From the NCBI RefSeq assembly GCF_003346715.1, contig NZ_QQPQ01000008.1, positions 124,001 through 188,000 on the forward strand: a DNA stretch of 64,000 nt. The letters are read 5' to 3'. The translations under genes and the position numbers were made by a program. The notes under the pieces were generated by a model, which made no database searches, had not been told where the DNA came from, and worked only from the letters and a program-made list of their open reading frames with translations. Positions 1 through 7,918 of the stretch are shown piece after piece; positions within the stretch are counted from its first letter, which is position 1; every line of letters starts with the position of its first letter. The DNA is from Oceanispirochaeta sp. M1. GTDB lineage: Bacteria; Spirochaetota; Spirochaetia; DSM-2461.

Positions 1-158
1 GAGCTGCCGAAGAGCAAGCCGCAGTGGAAGAAGCTGCTGTGAAAGAAGAGCTGGCCACTGCCAGAGCGGTGGTTGATGAAATAGACAGTGCCGCTGAAAA
101 AGATGAGTCTTCAGATCTTTCAGACGAGAATGCGACAATTGAGCCTACTGAATCCTGA
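1..158 (+). CDS. C-terminal fragment of an acidic Ala/Glu-rich protein (5' end outside window)
   Basis: An open frame enters from the left edge (first full codon at base 3) and stops with TGA at 156-158, giving 51 residues. The fragment is rich in Ala, Glu, Asp and Ser and ends in a disordered-looking acidic tail. No motif is visible, so the family cannot be named. It converges on the small lipoprotein gene whose stop lies 3 bases further on. Confidence 0.6.
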   Translation, partial: AAEEQAAVEEAAVKEELATARAVVDEIDSAAEKDESSDLSDENATIEPTES

Positions 159-161
159 ATA

Positions 162-578
162 TTAAATAATTTCTAATATATAATAATTTTCGGCTATGGA
201 TTTATTCAGGTTAGCTATCCATCTGTTATAATTTCTATGAATAGTCATTCGTTTGTCATTAAAATCTAAATTTTTACTATCAACATAAGAGATGGAATAG
301 CCCTCAGTATCAAACAGTATTTCAATATTGGCATTTATCAAATCTTCAGATTTGGAATATTTGGCAGTTATCTTCCCTTCATTTTTAGAAGTCACCTCCC
401 AACCGTAATTCAATAGAGAGAGATGGATACTTTTCTCTAGTATCTGAGGATTCATTTCTGATTCAATGGGGTAACCTTCGCTGGTTATGTTAAAAGGGGC
501 TGATGTGGTATAGCAGGATGTAAAAGTTAAAATCATTAAAAGAGTAAACAAAGATGTTGATAATGGCTTGAATTTCAT
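162..578 (-). CDS. Small hypothetical lipoprotein, 138 aa
   Basis: The start at 578 is preceded by an AAAGGA ribosome binding site. The first 20 or so residues form a type II signal peptide with a lipobox ending in TFTSC (Cys about residue 20), so the mature protein should be lipid-anchored in the envelope. The mature part, about 118 residues, has mixed alpha/beta character and no motif I recognise. The frame stays open upstream to base 983, but that extension lies opposite the methyltransferase gene and has no signal sequence, so I reject it. The gene is divergent from the pigment cluster, and the two 5' ends are about 135 bases apart. Function unknown. Confidence 0.75.
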   Translation of the reverse strand: MKFKPLSTSLFTLLMILTFTSCYTTSAPFNITSEGYPIESEMNPQILEKSIHLSLLNYGWEVTSKNEGKITAKYSKSEDLINANIEILFDTEGYSISYVDSKNLDFNDKRMTIHRNYNRWIANLNKSIAENYYILEII

Positions 579-638
579 GTTGATGTCCTTTGTATAAAAA
601 GATAGTATCTTATGGATTTTCTTAAAAATATATCGACT

Positions 639-667
639 TGTAATGTTTGTAAACAGTTTACATAAAT
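639..667 (+). promoter_or_regulatory. Probable promoter with 15-bp palindromic operator ahead of the aryl polyene cluster
   Basis: A palindrome TGTAAAC-A-GTTTACA spans 648-662, with 7-bp arms and a single central base. It falls between a TTGTAA hexamer at 639-644 (possible -35) and CATAAA/TAAATA at 661-668 (possible -10). A perfect palindrome in a promoter spacer is the usual position for a dimeric repressor. The regulator is not identifiable from this window. The promoter boxes are weak matches. Confidence 0.45.
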
Positions 668-714
668 ACATAGAAACTCTGGAGAATAAATTGTCAGGTA
701 ATAATGAAGAATGG

Positions 715-1806
715 ATGATGGATGCTTTTAGTAAAGACAACATCCGGGCTGTAGATGCAAAGTTCGAAGCACAGAAGATTGCGTTTGGTCCTTTTGCTTT
801 TGAAGCAGCAAGGTGCATGATAAATTTTGGTATTCTTGATGAGATTTTTAAAGCCGGAGATGACGGTATCTCCAAGGTGGATCTGTTGGAAACTCTCTCT
901 CTTGAATCATATACATTTGATGTACTTATTGAGATGGGTTTAAGCATGAATGTTATTAAGATAGTCAAAGACAGTGATCCCACTCTTTACTATCTGGGTA
1001 AAACAGGATTTTTTCTGATCCATGATGATATGACCAGGGCTAATATGGATTTTATGCACCATGTCTGTTATGAGGGGAATTTCTTTCTGGAAGAAGCCCT
1101 GCAGAAGGGGGCTCCATCAGGTCTGAAAGTTTTCGGAGACTGGCCTACTGTTTATGAAGGTCTCTCATCACTTCCGGATGATGCTAAAGAGAGCTGGTTC
1201 CGCTTTGATCACTACTACTCCGACACTGCCTTCCCATCGGCCCTGAAACATGTTTTTCAAAAACAATATAAGCATCTTCTTGATATTGGAGGAAATACTG
1301 CAAAGTGGTCTTTTGCCTGTATGAACTATGATCCTCAGGTCAAGGTCACAATCGTTGATCTCCCGGGACAGGCCGCTGTAGCTCTGAAAAGAATAGCTGA
1401 TGCCGGATTCTCTGAAAGAATTTCTATACATGAGGCCGATATTTTAAAAGAGAATACGACTCTGCCCCAGGGCTGTGATGCTGTATGGATGAGTCAGTTT
1501 CTTGACTGTTTCTCTCTGGAACAGGTCACAGGTATCCTGGATAAAGTGCATAACGCTATAGATGATAATTGTGATGTTTTTGTTATGGAACCTCTTTGGG
1601 ATAAGCAGCGTTTTCCTGCTGCTTCATACTCACTGCATGCTACAAGTCTCTATTTTACATCCATTGCAAATGGCAACAGTAAAATGTACGGCTTTGATGA
1701 GCTTGTCCTGGCTATTGAAAAAGCAGGGTTTAAATTAGCAGATGCTGACCATCGTATCGGACCTAATGATTACTCCATACTGAAATTCAGAAAGTCCGGC
1801 ATCTAG
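715..1806 (+). CDS. SAM-dependent methyltransferase of the aryl polyene cluster
   Basis: This is a class I SAM methyltransferase with the layout of the Methyltransf_2 family: an N-terminal helical dimerisation/winged-helix part (about residues 1-150) and a C-terminal Rossmann fold. The SAM-binding glycine motif LLDIGGNT is followed by the acidic loop VTIVDLPGQ. At the place where plant-type O-methyltransferases carry the catalytic His-Asp-Trp, the sequence reads SQFLDCFS, so the general-base His is missing. It is the first gene of the pigment cluster and probably methylates the aryl head group. I chose ATG 715 over ATG 643 because 643 would put the palindromic operator inside the gene and because family members begin shortly before the conserved VDAK segment. 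Neither start has a strong ribosome binding site. Confidence 0.8.
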   Translation: MMDAFSKDNIRAVDAKFEAQKIAFGPFAFEAARCMINFGILDEIFKAGDDGISKVDLLETLSLESYTFDVLIEMGLSMNVIKIVKDSDPTLYYLGKTGFFLIHDDMTRANMDFMHHVCYEGNFFLEEALQKGAPSGLKVFGDWPTVYEGLSSLPDDAKESWFRFDHYYSDTAFPSALKHVFQKQYKHLLDIGGNTAKWSFACMNYDPQVKVTIVDLPGQAAVALKRIADAGFSERISIHEADILKENTTLPQGCDAVWMSQFLDCFSLEQVTGILDKVHNAIDDNCDVFVMEPLWDKQRFPAASYSLHATSLYFTSIANGNSKMYGFDELVLAIEKAGFKLADADHRIGPNDYSILKFRKSGI

Positions 1807-1807
1807 T

Positions 1808-2581
1808 ATGTCTTTACTCGAAATTCACGACTGGCATGCATGGGCTCCAGGGATGGACAGTTCTGAGAAATGGCTGGATTGGGCAGAAAGCTCCACTACA
1901 TCAGAGTTGGGGGATGTTCCGGAGTCGGCAGCGACAGTTCCGTCTCTTTCCCATCTTCCACCGATCTCCAGACGAAGACTTAGTCAGTTGAGTAAGATGG
2001 TTCTGGAGGTAGGACATCAGGTTCTTCAGGACAAAGGGTCAATGAAGCTTATATTCTGCAGCCGTTTCGGAGAAATAGTTCAGCAGAATAAAATAACGAA
2101 GCGTCTGATTGAAGAGGGCGATGTCAGGCCAGCATCTTTCAGTCTGTCAGTATTCAATACACCTGTCTCTCTATTATCAATTCATGAGAACATCAAGGAG
2201 AGTATTTCTGTGCTGCTTTCAGGGGATCATTGTTTGATGAGCGGATTTGCATCCCTTATTGCCCAGTTGAAAAAAAAACCGGAAGAGCCCTGTTTAATAG
2301 TATTTGCAGATGAGGCACTTCCTGAAGAGTATCGGGAATTGACATATTTGAATGGGAAGGCCTATGCATTTGCCTTTATTGTTTCCCTTGTACAAGAGTC
2401 TTCTACGGGGCTCTCCTTCTCTTTCACTTCTTCCGGCGATTCCGGTGATTCCGGTATTGAACCGGATCATCCCCTGGATTTTCTCCGCTGGTATCTCAGG
2501 AAGGCTGAGAATAATTTTTTTATTCGGCAGGATTGTATCAGCTTAAAACTATCAAGCCGGTGTTGTGGTCATTCTTCTTGA
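1808..2581 (+). CDS. Beta-ketoacyl synthase-like protein (chain-length-factor type, ApeC-like)
   Basis: This 257-residue protein resembles the ketoacyl-synt_2 family (KS N-terminal half only) found near the start of aryl polyene clusters. It begins with a short tryptophan-rich segment typical of the family. A full KS is about 400 residues, and the TACxSG nucleophile motif and the two His motifs are absent, so it should not condense alone. As I recall, in Xenorhabdus aryl polyene synthesis the equivalent ApeC pairs with the ketosynthase ApeO as a chain-length factor; here the partner would be the KS at 14011-15165. It starts 1 base after the methyltransferase stop and overlaps the next gene, so it belongs to the operon. 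Confidence 0.8.
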   Translation: MSLLEIHDWHAWAPGMDSSEKWLDWAESSTTSELGDVPESAATVPSLSHLPPISRRRLSQLSKMVLEVGHQVLQDKGSMKLIFCSRFGEIVQQNKITKRLIEEGDVRPASFSLSVFNTPVSLLSIHENIKESISVLLSGDHCLMSGFASLIAQLKKKPEEPCLIVFADEALPEEYRELTYLNGKAYAFAFIVSLVQESSTGLSFSFTSSGDSGDSGIEPDHPLDFLRWYLRKAENNFFIRQDCISLKLSSRCCGHSS

Positions 2582-3345
2582 TTTATTTTAAAAGATTCTT
2601 TCATATAGTAAAAAAAATGCTCTGTTTCGTTCTGTTCGGTCTGGGCGGGATTATACTGACCTTTCTGGTTTTCCCTCCAATATTGCTTTTTTTCAGGAAT
2701 CAGGAAAAACAGGAGAGGGTGCTGCGAAAGATCATTCAACTCTCTTTTGCTTCTTTTACCAAGCTTATGGTTATTACCGGGGTTCTCAATATCCATCTTC
2801 ATGGGGTTGAAGAGTTGAGAACCGCAGAGAGTAAGATTATCTGTGCCAATCATCCAACCCTTTTAGATGTAGTTTTTTTGATTGGCAATGTAAAAAATGC
2901 CAATTGCATTGTGAAATCAGAGCTCTGGAAAAATCCTTTTGTAAAGGGAGTTATCTCAAGGATATACATCCCCAATTCACTGGGTTCTGAAGAGATGTTG
3001 AAAGAGTGCGGTCTGTCTCTGGAAAAGGGACATAATATAATACTCTTTCCTGAGTCCTCCAGAACCATTAAGGGCAAACCAGTCAAGTTTCATAGAAGCG
3101 CATCACATCTTGCCCTGGCCACGGGGTATGATATTCTGCCGGTTCATATAGATGTGGTCTGGCCGTCCGGCCTAGGGAAAGAGGATAAATTGCTATCTTC
3201 ACCTGATAATGGTATTATCGATTTTGTTCTCTCAGTCAGAGAGGTTCTGACTATATCTAAATATGAAAAAATGGAGCGGCCAATTGCTGCACGGCAATTG
3301 ACTAATGAACTCTTGTTTGTTATTTTCGCCCGGGAGTCACTGTGA
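2533..3345 (+). CDS. 1-acyl-glycerol-3-phosphate acyltransferase-like (PlsC family) protein
   Basis: A membrane-associated acyltransferase with the PlsC signature. The HX4D catalytic motif is in NHPTLLDVVF, and a second block FPESSRTIKG supplies the acyl-acceptor binding segment. One hydrophobic segment lies near the N terminus (about residues 30-55). In aryl polyene clusters this enzyme probably moves the finished polyene from carrier protein to a glycerolipid-like acceptor. The start is uncertain. TTG 2533 gives 270 residues and overlaps the upstream gene by 49 bases. TTG 2578 would give a 4-base overlap with the upstream stop, and ATG 2617 is also possible. It overlaps the following acyl carrier gene by 4 bases, indicating translational coupling. 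Confidence 0.85.
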   Translation: MYQLKTIKPVLWSFFLIYFKRFFHIVKKMLCFVLFGLGGIILTFLVFPPILLFFRNQEKQERVLRKIIQLSFASFTKLMVITGVLNIHLHGVEELRTAESKIICANHPTLLDVVFLIGNVKNANCIVKSELWKNPFVKGVISRIYIPNSLGSEEMLKECGLSLEKGHNIILFPESSRTIKGKPVKFHRSASHLALATGYDILPVHIDVVWPSGLGKEDKLLSSPDNGIIDFVLSVREVLTISKYEKMERPIAARQLTNELLFVIFARESL

Positions 3346-3599
3346 AAGAATTGGAAATTGAATTAAAAAAACTACTGATTGATGTATTGGATCTGGAAGA
3401 TTTTTCTGTAGAGGATATTGCTTCTGATCAACAGCTTTTTGGAGGAGATCTGGGCCTGGATTCTATTGATGCCCTTGAACTCGGAATTGCAATTAAGAAA
3501 AAATATGACGTTTCTTTGTCTGCTGAAGATGAGGACAACAAGAAATATTTTTATTCAATACATACATTAGCTGAATTCATCACAGAAAAAAGGAAATAA
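3342..3599 (+). CDS. Acyl carrier protein 1 of the aryl polyene cluster
   Basis: An 85-residue acidic helical carrier protein. The phosphopantetheine attachment Ser lies in the motif GLDSIDALEL (about residue 40). The start is GTG 3342, overlapping the acyltransferase stop and preceded by GGGAG. It should be activated by the phosphopantetheinyl transferase at 12791-13414 and carry the aryl starter or growing chain. A second carrier follows after 11 bases. Paired carriers (ApeE and ApeF types) are standard in aryl polyene and flexirubin clusters. Confidence 0.93.
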   Translation: MKELEIELKKLLIDVLDLEDFSVEDIASDQQLFGGDLGLDSIDALELGIAIKKKYDVSLSAEDEDNKKYFYSIHTLAEFITEKRK

Positions 3600-3610
3600 G
3601 GAAATTTATA

Positions 3611-3865
3611 ATGACCAGAGATGATATATTTGAAAAAATTGTAGAAATACTGAATGAAACATTTGAAATTCCCAAAGATCAAATTTCTCCGGATTCACTA
3701 CTGGAAGATGATCTGGACCTGGACAGTATCGATGCAGTTGACCTTATCGTTAAACTCAAGAAATTTACCGAAAAAAATATTGATCCTACTGTATTTAAAC
3801 AGGTCAGGACAATAAATGATATTGTTGATGCTCTTGAATCCCTTGTAGCGCTTAGTGATTCCTGA
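3611..3865 (+). CDS. Acyl carrier protein 2 of the aryl polyene cluster
   Basis: An 84-residue carrier protein with the attachment Ser in LDLDSIDAVDL (about residue 38) and the usual four-helix, acidic composition. It is clearly distinct in sequence from the carrier just upstream, so the two probably serve different steps, for example elongation versus starter loading or acyl transfer. The next gene starts 9 bases downstream. Confidence 0.93.
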   Translation: MTRDDIFEKIVEILNETFEIPKDQISPDSLLEDDLDLDSIDAVDLIVKLKKFTEKNIDPTVFKQVRTINDIVDALESLVALSDS

Positions 3866-3874
3866 AGTTCTTAG

Positions 3875-4459
3875 ATGCGATCTGTATTAAAAGTTTTCTC
3901 CGGAATACTGGCATTTTTATATCCTTTTCTCATCTATGCAGGGCTGCATTTCTTTAATGCCAGCCCTAAAGTGCTTGTCCTGTTTATCGTTGCTGTAGGT
4001 ACAGTCTATTTTCTGGCCTATACTGATGATGCTAAAGGAAAGGGAATTCAGAATCTTAGATTCTGGGGAATGATTACAGCAGTGCTGATACTTTCAGTTC
4101 TCACATATTTCACTGAAAATATCGGTTATGCAAAACTATATCCGGTTATTATGAATATCTTTTTATTGATGAGTTTCTCTCTCACATTACAAAAGGGACC
4201 CAATATGATATTCCGCTTTGCCACACTCCAGGATAAATCTATTCTTGAAAGTGAAGGGAAATCCGCAATTGAAAATTATTGCCGAAAGGTCACAGTTGTG
4301 TGGATCGGCTTTTTCATCATCAATGGCAGCATTGCCTTTTTTACAGTCTTTTGGGCTGATGATAAGATCTGGACTCTATATAACGGGTTTATCTCTTACA
4401 TCTGTATGGGAATGTTGTTTGCAATAGAGTGGATTGTAAGAAAGAGGGTCTCAGCCTGA
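3875..4459 (+). CDS. COG4648-type multi-pass membrane protein
   Basis: A 194-residue protein with about five hydrophobic membrane segments joined by short loops, including a conserved-looking cytoplasmic loop with an RFATLQDKS stretch. It matches the COG4648 family that sits between the carrier proteins and the acyl-ACP ligase in aryl polyene clusters (ApeG position). Its biochemical role is not established. The stop overlaps the next start as TGATG, so the two genes are translationally coupled. Confidence 0.8.
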   Translation: MRSVLKVFSGILAFLYPFLIYAGLHFFNASPKVLVLFIVAVGTVYFLAYTDDAKGKGIQNLRFWGMITAVLILSVLTYFTENIGYAKLYPVIMNIFLLMSFSLTLQKGPNMIFRFATLQDKSILESEGKSAIENYCRKVTVVWIGFFIINGSIAFFTVFWADDKIWTLYNGFISYICMGMLFAIEWIVRKRVSA

Positions 4460-6171
4460 TGATTTTTGCAATTGAATATCTTCAGAAAGTATGGGCTTCA
4501 ATCAATAATCCTGTTTTTACAACAAAAGACGGGGATGTGTACTGGCCTCAGTTTCATAATTCAGTTCTCTCGTTGAGTAGAGATATTCAGAAACAGTCCT
4601 ACTCTGACTGGGGTCTCTATTTTGATAATCCTGCTTTATTCAGTATTGCATTCCTTGCTCTTCTTCATTCAGGTAAGACCATCCATTTGTTCCCGGTATT
4701 ACCTGAGGAATCTGGCAGCCTCCCTCTTTTAACTGATAAGGAATCAAGATCTGTTATTCCTGTGGAGATCGTTGTCGATCCCGATACTCCGGTGGATTCT
4801 CCATCAGCAGGTACTGAAGGTCTGATTGTATTACATACATCAGGCAGTACGGGCCAGGCTAAAAGGATCATAAAAAAAATAACTTTAATTGAGCGTGAGC
4901 TTCAGGAACTTTTTTCTCTTTGGTCAGATTTATTCAGGGGATCTAAAACATATACAACCGTCAGTCACCAGCATATTTACGGTCTTTTGTTCTCTATACT
5001 TCTCCCTCTTATCTCGGGGGCTACAATTTTTGATAAGAAACTGGCCTTTCCGGAATCACTGCTGAAAGAGGATCATGGAAATTGTAATCTCATAGCCAGT
5101 CCTGCATTTTTAAAGAGACTCAGGGAGATGCCCGAAGTCACACAAATAAAGAATCGTAATATCCGGGCATTTTCTTCCGGCGGCTTTCTGCCACCCTCTG
5201 TTGCAGAGAACAGCAGTCATTTTTTTTCCAATCCTGTTACAGAGATTTACGGGAGCACAGAAACAGGAGGAATAGCCTGGAAGAAGTCACCAGGGGATAA
5301 ATCCTGGAAGATTTTTGATTGTGTTCAGATCAGTCAGAACAGGGAAGGTCAATCTTTCTTAACTTCTGAATATATTGATGAAAAACTGCTGCCCCTTGAT
5401 GATTCTATTGAGTTGCTGGACTGCGGTAATTTTATTCTTCATGGACGACAGGATTCTATTGTCAAAGTAGAAGATAAAAGAGTCTCCCTTAATGAGATTG
5501 AGAATAAATTGCTGGAATCAGAATTCCTGGCTGATGCAGTTGCCTGTCTTATGGATGAGAGGAGGCAGTACATTGCTGTAGTGCTTCAGTTGAATCCAAA
5601 AGGTGAGCTGCATTTCAAGGGCTGGCATAAAAAGGATATGAACCGCTGGTTTCGAGAATGGCTGAGCCCATTTTTTCACCCGACGATTCTCCCTAAAAAA
5701 TGGAGATATCCGGAATCAATTCCCCGTAATTCACAAGGCAAAATAAGTAGAAAGGATATTGTGGTTTTTTTTGATAAACCGGAGAATGCCATGAGAGAAA
5801 TGATAGAAAAAAGTCTCGTTGATCTGCCCGATATAGTTTCTTCCAGCTTCGCTGGCAACAGTTATGAATCAGTCCTCTCTTTTCCGGAGAACTATCGATA
5901 TTTTGAAGGGCATTTTCCTGAGATGAAAATACTGCCGGCTCTCGCTATGTTCGACTGGGTTATTAAAATTATGTCTGATCAGCTGGAAAGCTCTTTGTCT
6001 GTAGTTAAGATTCCCAGGATGAAATTCAAGAATCCCATTTTCCCCAATCAATCTGTAAAGCTCAGTATTAAGCATGTGCAGGATCAAATGAGGATTAACT
6101 TTGATTACAGAAATGCTGAAGATAACACTCTGCTCTCCAGTGGAAAAATCCATTATGAGGTATTGTCATGA
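4459..6171 (+). CDS. Acyl-ACP/CoA ligase (AMP-binding) fused to a FabZ/FabA-like dehydratase domain
   Basis: Residues 1 to about 450 form an adenylate-forming ligase. The P-loop-like motif is LHTSGSTGQAKRI, EIYGSTETGG follows, and a C-terminal NSQGKISRKD lysine motif completes the adenylation domain. Residues about 465-570 form a hot-dog fold with YFEGHFPEMKILPALAM, where the His of GHFP is the dehydratase catalytic residue. In other aryl polyene clusters these are usually separate genes (ApeH and ApeI types). The ligase part should activate and load the cinnamate/coumarate starter; the hot-dog part should dehydrate 3-hydroxyacyl-ACP. I chose ATG 4459 because it forms TGATG with the upstream stop and follows an AGAGGG site; GTG 4429 is an alternative. 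The next gene overlaps by 4 bases. Confidence 0.88.
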   Translation: MIFAIEYLQKVWASINNPVFTTKDGDVYWPQFHNSVLSLSRDIQKQSYSDWGLYFDNPALFSIAFLALLHSGKTIHLFPVLPEESGSLPLLTDKESRSVIPVEIVVDPDTPVDSPSAGTEGLIVLHTSGSTGQAKRIIKKITLIERELQELFSLWSDLFRGSKTYTTVSHQHIYGLLFSILLPLISGATIFDKKLAFPESLLKEDHGNCNLIASPAFLKRLREMPEVTQIKNRNIRAFSSGGFLPPSVAENSSHFFSNPVTEIYGSTETGGIAWKKSPGDKSWKIFDCVQISQNREGQSFLTSEYIDEKLLPLDDSIELLDCGNFILHGRQDSIVKVEDKRVSLNEIENKLLESEFLADAVACLMDERRQYIAVVLQLNPKGELHFKGWHKKDMNRWFREWLSPFFHPTILPKKWRYPESIPRNSQGKISRKDIVVFFDKPENAMREMIEKSLVDLPDIVSSSFAGNSYESVLSFPENYRYFEGHFPEMKILPALAMFDWVIKIMSDQLESSLSVVKIPRMKFKNPIFPNQSVKLSIKHVQDQMRINFDYRNAEDNTLLSSGKIHYEVLS

Positions 6172-6914
6172 ATTCTCCCTATAGACCCTGCGCACTGATT
6201 CCGGTGTATAACCATGGAAGTACTGCCAGATACGCTGTTGAAAAAATTTTATCTTTTGGCCTTGCAGTCATACTTGTGGATGATGGCAGCAACGAAGAGA
6301 CCAAAATCCAGTTGCAGTCTATTGAGAGTGAATTTGATGAGTGTACCCTTTTTCGTCTACATAAGAACCAGGGTAAGGGCGGAGCTGTTATTCATGGTTT
6401 GACAGAAGCAGAAAAAGCCGGGTTTACACATGCCCTGCAGATTGATGCAGACGGGCAGCATGATCTGGAACAGATTCAGACGTTTATTAAGTGTTCATCC
6501 GAAAATCCCGATTCTCTTGTCTGTGGACATCCCGTTTATGATGATTCAGTTCCCGCATCAAGGGAGTCAGGCAGGAAAATTACTACTTTCTGGGTCGCCC
6601 TTGAAACTCTTTCAAGGGATATAGAGGATGCCATGTGCGGTTTTCGTGTTTATCCCTTAAAAGCTACTAAACGTCTTTTCCGCGGTTCATGGCTTGGAAA
6701 AAGAATGGAGTTTGATATTGAGATTCTTGTAAAACTGCATTGGATGAATGTCAAAATGATATTTCTTCCCATAAAGGTTATTTATCCGGAAGACGGAAGC
6801 TCCAACTTTAGAATGTTTCATGATAATGTTGCGATCAGCCTTGCTCATACACGTCTTTTTATCGGGATGATATTCAGATCACCCCTTATTATTTATCGTA
6901 AAATTGCATCATGA
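6168..6914 (+). CDS. Glycosyltransferase family 2 (DPM1-like) protein
   Basis: A 248-residue GT-A fold enzyme. It opens with LIPVYNHGSTARY and the nucleotide-sugar binding VILVDDGSNEET, and has LQIDADGQHD supplying the metal-binding Asp residues, followed by a DAMCGFRVYP block. It has no obvious membrane anchor except a weak hydrophobic C terminus. In many clusters this domain is fused to the acyltransferase encoded next; here the two are separate genes overlapping by 4 bases. It probably glycosylates the lipid anchor or the polyene. Confidence 0.88.
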   Translation: MNSPYRPCALIPVYNHGSTARYAVEKILSFGLAVILVDDGSNEETKIQLQSIESEFDECTLFRLHKNQGKGGAVIHGLTEAEKAGFTHALQIDADGQHDLEQIQTFIKCSSENPDSLVCGHPVYDDSVPASRESGRKITTFWVALETLSRDIEDAMCGFRVYPLKATKRLFRGSWLGKRMEFDIEILVKLHWMNVKMIFLPIKVIYPEDGSSNFRMFHDNVAISLAHTRLFIGMIFRSPLIIYRKIAS

Positions 6915-7903
6915 CAGAAAAGGTCGATAAACAGGTGAACCATTGGTCGGAAGAGAAGGAAAAGAAGGGGTCCCTGGGACAGATGCGGTTTCTTTTTCTC
7001 TGTTATAAATATCTGGGTCCCAGAGTTATCAGGATCATCCTCTATCCGGTGATTTTTTTCTTTTGCCTATTTTCAGGGAGTGCCGGTAAAAGCAGCCGTG
7101 AATTTCTGCAAAAAGTAGAAAGCAGGAAAGGAAGTGGTAAAAAGATAGGTTTCCGGGCAATCTACCGTCATTTTTACTGTTTCTCTTATGCTCTGATTGA
7201 GAAGCTTGCTGCCTGGTCGGGAGACAGTAATTCAGGATCTTTATTGAATATGACTGAAGATATCGCTGTGTTGACAAATCAACTGGCAGAAGGGAAGGGT
7301 GCTGTTGCTCTCTGTTCTCATCTGGGAAATATGGAGATGCTCAGAGCCTTCGGCAGTTTGGATACAGGTATAAGGCTGCCTGATTTTCAAACTATTTCAA
7401 TTGTGGACTTTTCCGGTACGGCTCAATTCAATGCTCTGTTGGAAGAGGTTAACCCAAAGGCCATGGTCAAACTGATTGATGCTAAATCAATTGATCCCAC
7501 TGTGATGATCTATCTTAAAGAGTGCATTGATAAGGGCGATCTTGTTGTAATTGCCGGTGACAGAACATCAGGGACCAACAGGGACAGGAACACTGTTTAC
7601 AGTTTCCTGGGAGAGGATGCCTATTTTCCTCAGGGTGCTTTTGTGCTGGCCTGTCTTCTTGGAGCTCCTGTGTACTACATGTTTGCTTTAAGAGAAAAAG
7701 ATTGTAAATTTAACACTCCCTATGAGTTCTATGTATACAAATCAGCTCTGGAAATTGAATATACCAGGAAGAACAGAGGCATAATGATTCAGAGTTTGAC
7801 AGCAGAATATGTGCAGCATCTGGAAGAGCTGAGTCAACTGCACCCCTATCAATGGTTTAATTTTTTCAATTTCTGGGAAAATCCCAGTTTAATAGATAAA
7901 TGA
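6911..7903 (+). CDS. LpxL/HtrB-like acyltransferase of the aryl polyene cluster
   Basis: A 330-residue inner-membrane acyltransferase of the LPS lauroyl/myristoyl transferase family. An N-terminal hydrophobic anchor lies around residues 35-55, and the HX4E catalytic motif is in CSHLGNMEML. A GDRTSG block follows further on. It is coupled by ATGA to the glycosyltransferase. It is inferred to acylate the glycosylated or lipid-linked product rather than lipid A, given its setting between pigment genes. No lipid A genes are present in the window. Confidence 0.85.
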   Translation: MTEKVDKQVNHWSEEKEKKGSLGQMRFLFLCYKYLGPRVIRIILYPVIFFFCLFSGSAGKSSREFLQKVESRKGSGKKIGFRAIYRHFYCFSYALIEKLAAWSGDSNSGSLLNMTEDIAVLTNQLAEGKGAVALCSHLGNMEMLRAFGSLDTGIRLPDFQTISIVDFSGTAQFNALLEEVNPKAMVKLIDAKSIDPTVMIYLKECIDKGDLVVIAGDRTSGTNRDRNTVYSFLGEDAYFPQGAFVLACLLGAPVYYMFALREKDCKFNTPYEFYVYKSALEIEYTRKNRGIMIQSLTAEYVQHLEELSQLHPYQWFNFFNFWENPSLIDK

Positions 7904-7918
7904 GTATGAGGTCGTAAT

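Noticed and set aside
579-983. Upstream extension of the small lipoprotein frame, opposite the methyltransferase
   Set aside because: It is antisense to a well-supported gene, lacks family features, and would bury the lipoprotein signal peptide and its ribosome binding site.
3875-4459. DNA gyrase subunit B, the label often carried by COG4648 relatives in databases
   Set aside because: The protein is a 194-residue multi-pass membrane protein with no gyrase motif.
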